Positions 16,775 through 24,215 of a stretch of DNA of 64,000 bases are shown one piece after another. Both the position numbers and the translations under genes were made by a program. This DNA is from Siphonobacter sp. BAB-5405. GTDB taxonomy: Bacteria; Bacteroidota; Bacteroidia; Cytophagales; Spirosomataceae. A model generated the notes under the pieces. It was not told where the DNA came from, made no database searches, and saw only the letters and a list, made by a program, of their open reading frames with translations. The DNA lies in contig NZ_NJAG01000010.1 in NCBI RefSeq assembly GCF_002872335.1, positions 62,001 to 126,000 of the forward strand. The letters run 5' to 3'. Each line of letters begins with the position of its first letter. The stretch's first letter is position 1.

Positions 16775-17758
16775 CTAGTTACGGTAGAGTACCGATTTTA
16801 CGGCTGAGACGACTCGCTTTGCGTTCGGAAGAACTTCTTCGATCAGCGTAGGAGCGTAGGGTAGGGGTACGTCGCGGCTCGTTACACGGGCTACGGGAGC
16901 ATCGAGGTAATCGAACGCGTAGCGTTGCAGGTGGTAAGCCACTTCGGCGGAAATGGAAGCCAGCGGAGCTGCTTCTTCCACAACGACGCAACGGTTGGTT
17001 TTCTTGATCGATTTCACTAGGGTACCGTAATCAATCGGACGAACCGAACGCAGGTCAATCAGTTCCACGGAAATACCTTCTTTCTGTAATTCTTCGATGG
17101 CCGGCATCACGATCCGGGGGATCACTTTACCAAAGCTAACGATGGTTACGTCGGTTCCTTCCTGTTTCACGTCGGCCACGCCAATGGGAATGAGGTATTC
17201 ACCATCGGGGACCTGGCCTTTGTCGCCGTACATCTGCTCCGATTCCATGAAAATCACGGGATCATTGTCACGAATGGCTGATTTCAATAAACCTTTCGCA
17301 TCCGCAGGGTTTGAGGGGATTACCACTTTCAGACCCGGCGTATTGGCGTACCAGCTTTCGAAGTTCGACGAGTGCTGGGCTGCCAGCTGGCCAGCGTTAC
17401 CGGTAGGGCCACGGAATACGATGGGTGCATTGTACTGCCCACCTGACATTTCGTAGATTTTAGCTGCCGAGTTGATCACCTGATCAATGGCTACCAGCGA
17501 AAAGTTAAACGTCATGAACTCAATGATCGGACGCAAACCGTTGGCTGCCGCCCCCACGCCGATACCGGCAAAGCCTAATTCGGCAATGGGCGTATCGATT
17601 ACGCGTTCCGGTCCGAATTCGTCAAGCATCCCTTGAGACACTTTGTACGCACCATTGTATTCAGCAACTTCTTCGCCCATCAAAAAAACGCGGGGATCAC
17701 GTCGCATTTCCTCGCTCATGGCTTCGCGGAGAGCCTCCCGAAATTGTAATTCTCTCAT
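16775..17758 (-). CDS. pdhB: Pyruvate dehydrogenase E1 component, beta subunit
   Basis: This 327-residue protein has the expected length and motifs of the E1 beta subunit of pyruvate (or branched-chain 2-oxoacid) dehydrogenase. The N-terminal half binds thiamine diphosphate, with GEEVAEYNGAYKVSQG and DTPIAELGFAGIGVGAA, where the Glu in PIAE is the family's cofactor-activating residue. The C-terminal transketolase domain carries VELIDLRSVRPID and VVVEEAAPLASISAEVA. With E1 alpha it decarboxylates pyruvate for E2. No alpha subunit gene is adjacent, so pdhA must be elsewhere. Pyruvate specificity is the most likely reading. It has a good promoter and its own terminator. Confidence 0.9.
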   Translation of the reverse strand: MRELQFREALREAMSEEMRRDPRVFLMGEEVAEYNGAYKVSQGMLDEFGPERVIDTPIAELGFAGIGVGAAANGLRPIIEFMTFNFSLVAIDQVINSAAKIYEMSGGQYNAPIVFRGPTGNAGQLAAQHSSNFESWYANTPGLKVVIPSNPADAKGLLKSAIRDNDPVIFMESEQMYGDKGQVPDGEYLIPIGVADVKQEGTDVTIVSFGKVIPRIVMPAIEELQKEGISVELIDLRSVRPIDYGTLVKSIKKTNRCVVVEEAAPLASISAEVAYHLQRYAFDYLDAPVARVTSRDVPLPYAPTLIEEVLPNAKRVVSAVKSVLYRN

Positions 17759-17808
17759 GTTCAGAGTTTCTGTCGTATGTCCAGCTTGAATGTCTTCGTA
17801 AAGACCTT

Positions 17809-17838
17809 CAAAATTAGGAATGGATCAGCAATTGACAA
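17809..17838 (-). promoter_or_regulatory. Bacteroidota-type promoter for pdhB
   Basis: On the minus strand TTG (17838-17836) and TAATTTTG (17816-17809) are 19 nt apart, an excellent match to the -33/-7 pattern. The predicted start gives a leader of about 44 nt before the pdhB ATG. Confidence 0.75.
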
Positions 17839-18005
17839 GGTTTCTGACCCATGATTCCCCATTTATCGTTAAACTTTTACGGAGAGCTCCGTCTAATTTT
17901 CTAAGAAAAGCGGTCTTACAACTAAAAAATAGGGAATAAAAAGGGAGGTCGGTAAAATAAATTTTTTTAAAATATAATTATTGCATTATAAAGTAATATT
18001 AAACG

Positions 18006-18036
18006 TTGACAATCCTGAATTTTTTTCGTTACTTTG
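18006..18036 (+). promoter_or_regulatory. Promoter in front of the structured intergenic region
   Basis: TTGAC (18006-18010) is followed after 21 nt by TACTTTG (18030-18036), a close match to the Bacteroidota -33/-7 pattern that lacks one spacer base in the -7 box. The predicted transcription start is about 18043, roughly 340 nt before the next gene on that strand. Confidence 0.55.
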
Positions 18037-18042
18037 AAGAGA

Positions 18043-18371
18043 GATTTTAGTAAGACTTTATGCTTATGTTCTCAAATCATCTAAGCTTTTCCAATCAGGT
18101 GATACGATGATTTGAAACGGAATACTCACCTCCATTGAACTGAAAAAGGGAATGAACAAACCGCCGTTCCATTCCTAAGTGCCTCGGTAAGTTTCTGCAG
18201 GTCAGGGCTTGCCAACGTTGCGTATTCTGCTTGCCAGAATACGCAGAAGAGTTAGGCTTCGTACCCAGGAAAGGCTGTAACCAGAAGTTCATCTGAGACA
18301 GCTAATACGCTGAATATGAACGCCAGCTGAGTTAGTGGCCGTATCAAGTTTCATAGTTCAATCATTTTAAT
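18043..18371 (+). ncRNA. Candidate structured non-coding RNA or long 5' leader
   Basis: The 330 bases before the thioredoxin-like gene lack a convincing reading frame but are densely structured. Four hairpins can be read: an 8-bp closing stem aaatcatc (18074-18081) with gatgattt (18106-18113); ggaatgaac (18149-18157) with gttccattcc (18166-18175); a perfect 10-bp stem gcgtattctg (18220-18229) with cagaatacgc (18235-18244); and gttcat/cagc (18287-18302) with gctg/atgaac (18309-18321). A promoter lies just upstream, and no T-run terminator is seen before 18382. It could therefore be a separate RNA or a leader of the downstream gene. It does not match tmRNA, RNase P or TPP riboswitch motifs by eye. 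Confidence 0.45.
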
Positions 18372-18381
18372 CCGGAACGTT

Positions 18382-18687
18382 ATGACTTTGGAAGAATTTC
18401 TCCAGAGCGAAGAGTGTGTGCTGATGTTGATTTTTCAACAGTACAGCCCCTCGGTAAGCCAGGCTGAACGAGTGCTGGAAAGCTTCGTGAGCCAGCACCC
18501 TAAAGACGCTCGTTTGCTTCGAGTAGCCTGCGGTAAGGAAGATGAATTGTTTAAACGGTATAAAATCCGTTCAAACCCAACGGTACTGGGTTTGCGAAAG
18601 GGTCGGGAAATCTGGCGGCATGAAGGATATACCGACGCCCAAACCATGGATCAGGTGGAATCTCGTTTGGTAGGGAATCACGTCTAA
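18382..18687 (+). CDS. Thioredoxin-fold protein lacking the CxxC motif
   Basis: This 101-residue protein fits the thioredoxin fold: an N-terminal strand (LMLIFQQYS), a helix, the strand ARLLRVACG, and the family cis-proline segment IRSNPTVLGLRKG near residue 64, followed by the final helix. The position that should hold CxxC reads QYSPSV, so it cannot act as a dithiol oxidoreductase. No signal peptide is present, so it is cytoplasmic. Such redox-inactive members often act as adaptors or peroxiredoxin-like decoys; no function is assigned. It follows the structured region and precedes the GH3 gene by 56 bp. Confidence 0.75.
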   Translation: MTLEEFLQSEECVLMLIFQQYSPSVSQAERVLESFVSQHPKDARLLRVACGKEDELFKRYKIRSNPTVLGLRKGREIWRHEGYTDAQTMDQVESRLVGNHV

Positions 18688-18743
18688 CTGGTCGAACAAC
18701 CCAAAGTTTACGTACTTTTGCAGACAGAGCAATTGTCTAGTAC

Positions 18744-20243
18744 ATGGTACCCATTCGGTCAGTTTTAGCAAAGCCCGTCGCGGCCTGGGTTATATCAAAG
18801 CGTCGTCAGTGGGAACGTAAACCCGCTGAAACGCAGCAGTTTTGGTTAAATAAATTACTGGATTCCGCCCGGAACACCGAGTTTGGGCGGAATCACTTTT
18901 TTAAAGACATTCACTCCCACGCTGATTTTCAGCAGGCTGTACCCATTCGGGATTACGAAGCTCTGAAGCCTTACGTAGAGAAAGTAACCCACGGCGAGCC
19001 GGATATTCTCTGGCCAGGCAAGCCCCTGTATTTCGCTAAAACTTCGGGTACTACGTCTGGAATTAAATACATTCCCTTGTCCAAAGAATCCATTGGTTTT
19101 CACATCAATGGTGCCCGCGATGCTCTGTTGAGTTATATCCACGAAACGGGACGCTCGGAATTTCTGGATAAAAAACTCATTTTTCTTTCAGGAAGCCCGG
19201 AAATGACGACCAAACACGGAATTCATGTGGGTCGCCTCTCCGGTATTTCCAATCACCACGTTCCGGGTTATCTGCGGACGAATCAGTTGCCCAGCTGGGA
19301 AACCAATTGTATTGACGATTGGGAGACCAAGCTCGACCGGATCATTGACGAGACCATTCACCAGCCCATGTCACTGATCTCGGGTATTCCGCCTTGGGTG
19401 CAGATGTACTTTGACCGGATTCAGGCTCGTACGGGCAAGAAAATAAAGGATGTGTTTCCGGACTTTCAGCTCTTTGTGTACGGCGGCGTGAATTTCGAGC
19501 CGTACCGGGCCAAGCTATACGATTCCATCGGCAAGAAAATTGATTCCATTGAGACGTACCCGGCTTCGGAAGGTTTCATTGCCTATCAGGACAGCCAGGT
19601 GCATCCGGGTCTGCTGATGTTGCTCAATCAGGGTATTTTCTACGAGTTTATACCGGTGGAGGAATTTTTCACGGAGAACCCCCGTCGCCTGAGCATTGGC
19701 GAAGTGGAAGTAGGCAAGAACTACGCCGTCATCATGAATACCAATGCCGGTCTGTGGGGGTACAACATTGGGGATACGGTGAAGTTCGTCTCCAAAGACC
19801 CGTACCGGATTATTGTAACGGGACGGATCAAACACTTCATTTCGGCATTTGGCGAGCACGTGATTGGGGAGGAAGTTGAAAAAGCGATGGCCTATGCCGT
19901 GAGTCGTCAGCCCGAAACGCAGGTGGTCGAATTTACGGTAGCTCCGCAGGTAGCCCCTCCGCAGGGCGGTTTGCCGTACCACGAGTGGCTGATTGAGTTT
20001 GCCCATCCACCGCATGATCTGGAGCAATTCCGCCAGGATCTCGATACTAACCTGACCAAACTCAACGTGTACTACGACGATTTGATCAGCGGAAATATTC
20101 TACAACGTCTTCAATTGACGTCCTTACGTCGGGGAGCCTTTATTGAGTTCATGAAAAGCCAGGGCAAGTTGGGCGGCCAGAATAAAGTACCTCGCCTGGC
20201 CAATGACCGTACGGTTGCGGATCAGCTCAAACCACTGGTATAA
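18744..20243 (+). CDS. GH3 family acyl-acid-amido synthetase-like protein
   Basis: This 499-residue protein of the GH3 (auxin-responsive) family is related to the ANL adenylating enzymes. The three nucleotide-binding motifs are visible: KTSGTTSGIKYIP near residue 95, ETYPASEGF near 271, and WGYNIGDTVKF near 335, plus the hinge IKHFISAFGEHVIGEE. Plant GH3 enzymes adenylate hormones and join them to amino acids; bacterial GH3 proteins are widespread in Bacteroidota, but their substrates are mostly unknown. It has no signal peptide. It lies 41 bp upstream of dxr on the same strand and may be co-transcribed with it. The reaction can be inferred only at superfamily level. Confidence 0.88.
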   Translation: MVPIRSVLAKPVAAWVISKRRQWERKPAETQQFWLNKLLDSARNTEFGRNHFFKDIHSHADFQQAVPIRDYEALKPYVEKVTHGEPDILWPGKPLYFAKTSGTTSGIKYIPLSKESIGFHINGARDALLSYIHETGRSEFLDKKLIFLSGSPEMTTKHGIHVGRLSGISNHHVPGYLRTNQLPSWETNCIDDWETKLDRIIDETIHQPMSLISGIPPWVQMYFDRIQARTGKKIKDVFPDFQLFVYGGVNFEPYRAKLYDSIGKKIDSIETYPASEGFIAYQDSQVHPGLLMLLNQGIFYEFIPVEEFFTENPRRLSIGEVEVGKNYAVIMNTNAGLWGYNIGDTVKFVSKDPYRIIVTGRIKHFISAFGEHVIGEEVEKAMAYAVSRQPETQVVEFTVAPQVAPPQGGLPYHEWLIEFAHPPHDLEQFRQDLDTNLTKLNVYYDDLISGNILQRLQLTSLRRGAFIEFMKSQGKLGGQNKVPRLANDRTVADQLKPLV

Positions 20244-20284
20244 AACGTAGCGAAAGCCCCCATTTAAAAAGAGTACCCATTCGT

Positions 20285-21454
20285 ATGCAAAAACGGAATA
20301 TTGCCATTCTGGGCTCAACCGGCTCTATTGGTACGCAGGCCCTGGACGTCGTGCGGAGTCACCCGGAAGCTTTTCAGGTAGAAGTCTTATCCGCCCAGAA
20401 TAACGCAGCTTTACTCATTGAGCAGGCAGCTGAGTTCAAGCCGAATGTAGTCGTCATTGGCAATGAAGATCTTTTCCCAACGGTTCAGTCCGCTCTGGAA
20501 TCACTGGATATAAAAGTCTACTGTGGAATTCAGGCCCTGGCCAGCGTCGTTCAGATGGAAAGTATTGATCTGGTCCTGACGTCCATGGTAGGGTACGCCG
20601 GCTTGTTACCCACGCTGAAAGCCATCGAAGCTGGAAAGTCCATCGCTTTGGCCAATAAAGAAACGCTGGTCGTGGCAGGGGAGCTGGTTACAGAAGCCGC
20701 CCGGAAAAAAGGCGTCAATATTTATCCCGTCGATTCCGAGCATTCGGCTATTTTTCAGTGTCTGGTCGGGGAGTTTCATAACCCCATCGAGAAGATCATT
20801 CTGACCGCTTCCGGTGGACCTTTTCGCGGAAAGGACCGGGAGTTTCTGAAAACCGTCACCAAAGCTCAGGCCCTGAAACACCCCAACTGGGTGATGGGAG
20901 CCAAGATTACGATCGACTCGGCCAGCCTGATGAATAAAGGCCTGGAAGTCATTGAAGCAAAATGGCTGTTTGGCCTCGAAGCTCCGCAGATCGAGGTAGT
21001 GGTACATCCGCAAAGCATCATCCATTCCCTCGTCCAGTTCGAAGACGGTTCCATGAAGGCTCAGATGGGTTTGCCCGACATGAGGCTTCCCATTCAGTTT
21101 GCTCTGGGGTATCCCAACCGGATGCCTTCGGATTTTCCCCGCTTCAACTTCATGGATTATCCAACCCTCAGTTTCGAACAACCGGATGCCAAGACCTTTC
21201 GCAATCTGGCCCTGGCTTATACCGCTCTCGAACGGGGGGGGAACGCCTGCTGCATTCTGAATGCGGCCAATGAAGTAGCAGTAGCCGAGTTTCTAAACGA
21301 TCGGATTGGGTTTCTGGAAATGTCGGATCTGATTGGCGAGTGCCTGGAAAAGGTGTCGTATCAGGCGAATCCCAGTTACGAAGATTACGTGCAGACGGAT
21401 ACGGAAACGCGTCGTTTAGCGGCGGAATTACTAAAATCACACTCTCTATACTAA
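20285..21454 (+). CDS. dxr: 1-deoxy-D-xylulose 5-phosphate reductoisomerase
   Basis: This 389-residue enzyme has the usual Dxr length and order. An N-terminal NADPH-binding Rossmann fold contains ILGSTGSIGTQALDVV. It is followed by IALANKETLVVAGELV, the catalytic segment VDSEHSAIFQCL (metal and substrate ligands near residues 150-160), and SASLMNKGLEVIEAKWLFG. It converts DXP to 2-C-methyl-D-erythritol 4-phosphate, the first committed step of the MEP isoprenoid pathway, in the cytoplasm. It is downstream of the GH3 gene and 16 bp upstream of the mutarotase gene, likely one transcript. No odd residues are visible. Confidence 0.95.
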   Translation: MQKRNIAILGSTGSIGTQALDVVRSHPEAFQVEVLSAQNNAALLIEQAAEFKPNVVVIGNEDLFPTVQSALESLDIKVYCGIQALASVVQMESIDLVLTSMVGYAGLLPTLKAIEAGKSIALANKETLVVAGELVTEAARKKGVNIYPVDSEHSAIFQCLVGEFHNPIEKIILTASGGPFRGKDREFLKTVTKAQALKHPNWVMGAKITIDSASLMNKGLEVIEAKWLFGLEAPQIEVVVHPQSIIHSLVQFEDGSMKAQMGLPDMRLPIQFALGYPNRMPSDFPRFNFMDYPTLSFEQPDAKTFRNLALAYTALERGGNACCILNAANEVAVAEFLNDRIGFLEMSDLIGECLEKVSYQANPSYEDYVQTDTETRRLAAELLKSHSLY

Positions 21455-21470
21455 TTAACTGTATTGTTGA

Positions 21471-21800
21471 ATGAAACGCTACGCCCTGGCCCTTGACCTG
21501 GTAGACGACCCCATTTTGATTGCTGAATACGAACGCTACCACGAGGTCATCTGGCCGGAAATTAAGGAGAGCATTCTCGGGCAGGAAGTAACGGCCATGG
21601 AAATTTACCGGACGGGTAATCGCCTGTTCATGATTATGGAAGTGACGGATCAGTTTTCCTTTGAGGCGAAAGCTGCCGCCGACGCCGCCAATCCGAGAGT
21701 ACAGGAGTGGGAGCAGCTGATGTGGAAATACCAGCAGGCCATTCCCGCCGCCCAGCCCGGTGAAAAGTGGGTACTGATGAAAAAAATATTTGCGTTATAA
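21471..21800 (+). CDS. rhaM: L-rhamnose mutarotase
   Basis: This 109-residue protein matches the RhaM (DUF718) family length and its dimeric alpha-beta barrel. Hallmarks are YERYHEVIWPEI near residue 22 with the conserved His, and RTGNRLFMIMEV. The conserved Trp in WEQLMWKYQ follows near residue 80. It interconverts the alpha and beta anomers of L-rhamnose; a related branch acts on fucose or other deoxysugars. It lies 16 bp after dxr and directly before the YigZ-like gene, with no rhamnose catabolic genes next to it. A GH106 rhamnosidase occurs 29 kb away in the same window. Confidence 0.82.
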   Translation: MKRYALALDLVDDPILIAEYERYHEVIWPEIKESILGQEVTAMEIYRTGNRLFMIMEVTDQFSFEAKAAADAANPRVQEWEQLMWKYQQAIPAAQPGEKWVLMKKIFAL

Positions 21801-22424
21801 GTGTTAATGACCGCAGCAGACGATACGTATCAAACCATAGAGGCTCCGGTGGAAGGCCTGTTTAAGGACAAAGGCAGTAAATTCATCGGTTACGCCTATC
21901 CGTTGGCAAACGAAGAAGAAGTTAAACAGTACGTAGCCGAATTGCGGGAGCTACATCCCAAAGCCCGGCATTATTGCTGGGCCTATCGGCTGAGTCCTGA
22001 CCGGACGGTCTTTCGCGTGAATGATGATGGTGAACCTTCCGGATCGGCGGGTAAGCCCATTCTGAATACCCTCTTATCGAATAATCTGACCAATATTTTA
22101 GTAGTGGTGGTTCGTTATTTCGGCGGTACGCTATTGGGTGTGCCGGGCTTAATTAACGCGTATAAACAGGCCACGCAGGAGGCCATTCATCAGGCTACTG
22201 TAGTCGAGAAAACGGTCAATGAAGTGTATCGCATTGACTTCGATTATCTGCAAATGAACGATGTTATGAAGGTGATGAAAGATGACAACGTACGCATTTT
22301 GAATCAGCAATTCGATAATCAGTGTAGTTTGGAGTTTATGGTTCGGAAGGCATTAGGGGAGACCATCATTGGGAAGCTGGAAAAAACGAGTGACATAAGC
22401 GTAACGTGGATTGCTACCGTTTAA
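21801..22424 (+). CDS. YigZ/IMPACT family protein
   Basis: This protein of about 205 residues belongs to the YigZ/IMPACT (UPF0029) family, with an N-terminal domain (1-130) and a C-terminal DUF1949 part. Motifs are KGSKFIGYAYP, YCWAYRL, the strongly conserved NDDGEPSGSAGKPIL near residue 75, and YFGGTLLGVPGLINAY. Family members are linked to translational control (IMPACT in eukaryotes) and are of uncertain function in bacteria. The first in-frame start is GTG at 21801; ATG at 21807 is equally plausible. It begins immediately after the rhaM stop, which suggests coupling. Confidence 0.88.
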   Translation: MLMTAADDTYQTIEAPVEGLFKDKGSKFIGYAYPLANEEEVKQYVAELRELHPKARHYCWAYRLSPDRTVFRVNDDGEPSGSAGKPILNTLLSNNLTNILVVVVRYFGGTLLGVPGLINAYKQATQEAIHQATVVEKTVNEVYRIDFDYLQMNDVMKVMKDDNVRILNQQFDNQCSLEFMVRKALGETIIGKLEKTSDISVTWIATV

Positions 22425-22496
22425 ACTATAAGTAAAGTACAGCTATCTATTTTTAAAGTATATTTGAAGGAGTAATCTACCTGACTTTATACGAAC

Positions 22497-23684
22497 GTGT
22501 CCCCCTTTAACAGTATTTTTGCCTTGTCTTCTTTGGGGATTGTGCTGGGAATCCTATTACTTATCCAGCGATCTTCCGTTTTAGTACCTGCCCAAGTAAA
22601 ATACGTAACCATCGAAGGGCTAAGAGGTTATCTAGCCTTCTTTGTTTTTCTGCACCATGCCACATTCTGGTACGTGTATCTGCATACCGGAAAATGGGCC
22701 GTACCGGATTCCGATTTATATATTCAGCTTGGGAAGATCAGCGTCGTCGTTTTCTTCATGATTACGGGCTTTTTATTCTTTCTTAAGCTCAGTGAATCCC
22801 GGGAAAAACCGATTCACTGGCCGGCTTTTTTTGTTTCCCGATTCTTCCGGTTAGCTCCTTTGTATGTATTTACAATGCTCGTAATGATAGGCATCGTTGC
22901 CGTTAGGTCTGACTTTACGTTACGCGAAAGTCCCTCCTTAATTGCTACAGAAATTATACAGTGGCTCGGTTTTTCGATCTATGGTATTCCCAACATCAAT
23001 GGCGTAGAAAATACCTTTTTAATCACTGCGGGTGTTACCTGGTCCTTGGTATATGAGTGGTTGTTTTACTTTTCTTTACCGCTTATCGGTATTGTTTTTT
23101 ATCGTACCAGAGTTAACCCCGTTTTATTTTTTATACTACTTGGGATTGTCGTTTCAATCTTCTACAATAACCTCATTTTTAACTATTACTTACTGACCTT
23201 TCTAGCGGGAGGGCTGGCCGTTTATTTGATCCGTATTCCCCGACTGGTCGCTCTGGCCTCTAGTCAGCCAGCCTCTTTCGTAATCCTGGGTTGTCTGACG
23301 CTTTTGGTGTATCCATTCAAAGGCAACGACAGCATGGAAATTGTGTGTACAACGATTGTTTTTACGAGCATTGCGGCGGGAAATTCGCTTTGGGGTATAC
23401 TCAAAGCTACTACTTCCCGGCTGTTAGGGCAGGTTACCTACAGCATTTATCTGTTACACGGGATTGTGCTTTACACTGTTTTTATGTTTGTCATCGGGGA
23501 AGAGAAGGCTCAGCAGCTCGGTGTAATCGAGTTCTGGCTAGTCGTTATCGGAGCGAGTATCCTTTTAATCGCTGTCAGCTTTTTATCCTACCGGTACATC
23601 GAACAACCGGGCACGCGAGTAGCCGCCAAGATCAATGGCCGGTTTTTCCTCTCTGCAAAAAATGGCAAGTCTACGGATGTATAA
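22497..23684 (+). CDS. Acyltransferase family 3 (OafA-like) membrane protein
   Basis: This 395-residue multi-pass protein has about ten hydrophobic helices. It matches acyltransferase 3 proteins such as OafA, which O-acetylate or O-acylate surface sugars at the inner membrane. The first helical region carries TIEGLRGYLAFFVFLHHA, with the conserved Arg and His-His pattern of the family, and QVTYSIYLLHGIVLY marks the late conserved helix. The first in-frame start is the GTG at 22497, which lies 24 nt beyond a GAAGGAG sequence, so the start is uncertain. No LPS or exopolysaccharide genes are next to it; substrate unknown. Confidence 0.87.
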   Translation: MSPFNSIFALSSLGIVLGILLLIQRSSVLVPAQVKYVTIEGLRGYLAFFVFLHHATFWYVYLHTGKWAVPDSDLYIQLGKISVVVFFMITGFLFFLKLSESREKPIHWPAFFVSRFFRLAPLYVFTMLVMIGIVAVRSDFTLRESPSLIATEIIQWLGFSIYGIPNINGVENTFLITAGVTWSLVYEWLFYFSLPLIGIVFYRTRVNPVLFFILLGIVVSIFYNNLIFNYYLLTFLAGGLAVYLIRIPRLVALASSQPASFVILGCLTLLVYPFKGNDSMEIVCTTIVFTSIAAGNSLWGILKATTSRLLGQVTYSIYLLHGIVLYTVFMFVIGEEKAQQLGVIEFWLVVIGASILLIAVSFLSYRYIEQPGTRVAAKINGRFFLSAKNGKSTDV

Positions 23685-24215
23685 CTTTACTGAGAAAAAA
23701 AATACCTTTTTTGAGAAAATAATCCACGGACTGAGGCGAATAAGCCCTGGTATCTCTTTCTTGTTTCTGGTATAATGACTTGAATATCAGTAAATTGATA
23801 AAAAACAAAAGGCATTAGGCGTTTGGCATAACTCTTTTACTTTTTATATTCGTAAACCGAATGTGATAAAACGAAAAACGAAGCACTTATTTAACTGAGA
23901 AAATCCCTGAGGAATTTCAAAAAGCTTAGATAAGGTTATCTCGTCACTCCATGAATAGAGGTTACGACCGTTACTATGGAGTGAATACTGGAACCCCTTC
24001 ATATTGATCACGAAATACACAAGAGATTAGGTTTGAGTACTTGTTATTTCGACTCCTGAGAGTAAAGCAATAGAAGAAAGGAATACCGGAGAAGCACGCT
24101 TCAAAGTCGTAAAGGAAAAGATGAGTCACAATTAAAGTGCTCTAGATACTTTTCCAAGCGTTAGGTTTTTTTGAGAAGTGGCCAGTGATAACTGACCACT
24201 TTTCCTTTTTTATGG
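23685..24215. other. AT-rich gene-free region, possible RNA locus
   Basis: About 530 bp without a gene. It contains an 8-bp perfect stem cactccat (23945-23952) with atggagtg (23975-23982) around a smaller ggt/acc hairpin, and a strong plus-strand terminator at its right end. Whether a separate RNA is transcribed here or the acyltransferase mRNA simply has a long 3' tail cannot be told. Confidence 0.4.
24176..24214 (+). terminator. Plus-strand terminator before feoB
   Basis: The stem aagtgg-cagt/actg-ccactt has loop gata and one mismatch. It is followed on the plus strand by a T-rich tail (ttttccttttttt-like). On the minus strand no T-run follows, so it appears to serve a plus-strand transcript rather than feoB. 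Confidence 0.75.

Noticed and set aside
18095-18292. 65-residue minus-strand frame in the structured region
   Set aside because: It overlaps several strong hairpins and shows no protein-like signature; an RNA explanation fits better.
18280-18340. Resemblance to a TPP riboswitch (ctgaga segment)
   Set aside because: The other conserved TPP riboswitch segments are absent and no thiamine gene lies nearby.
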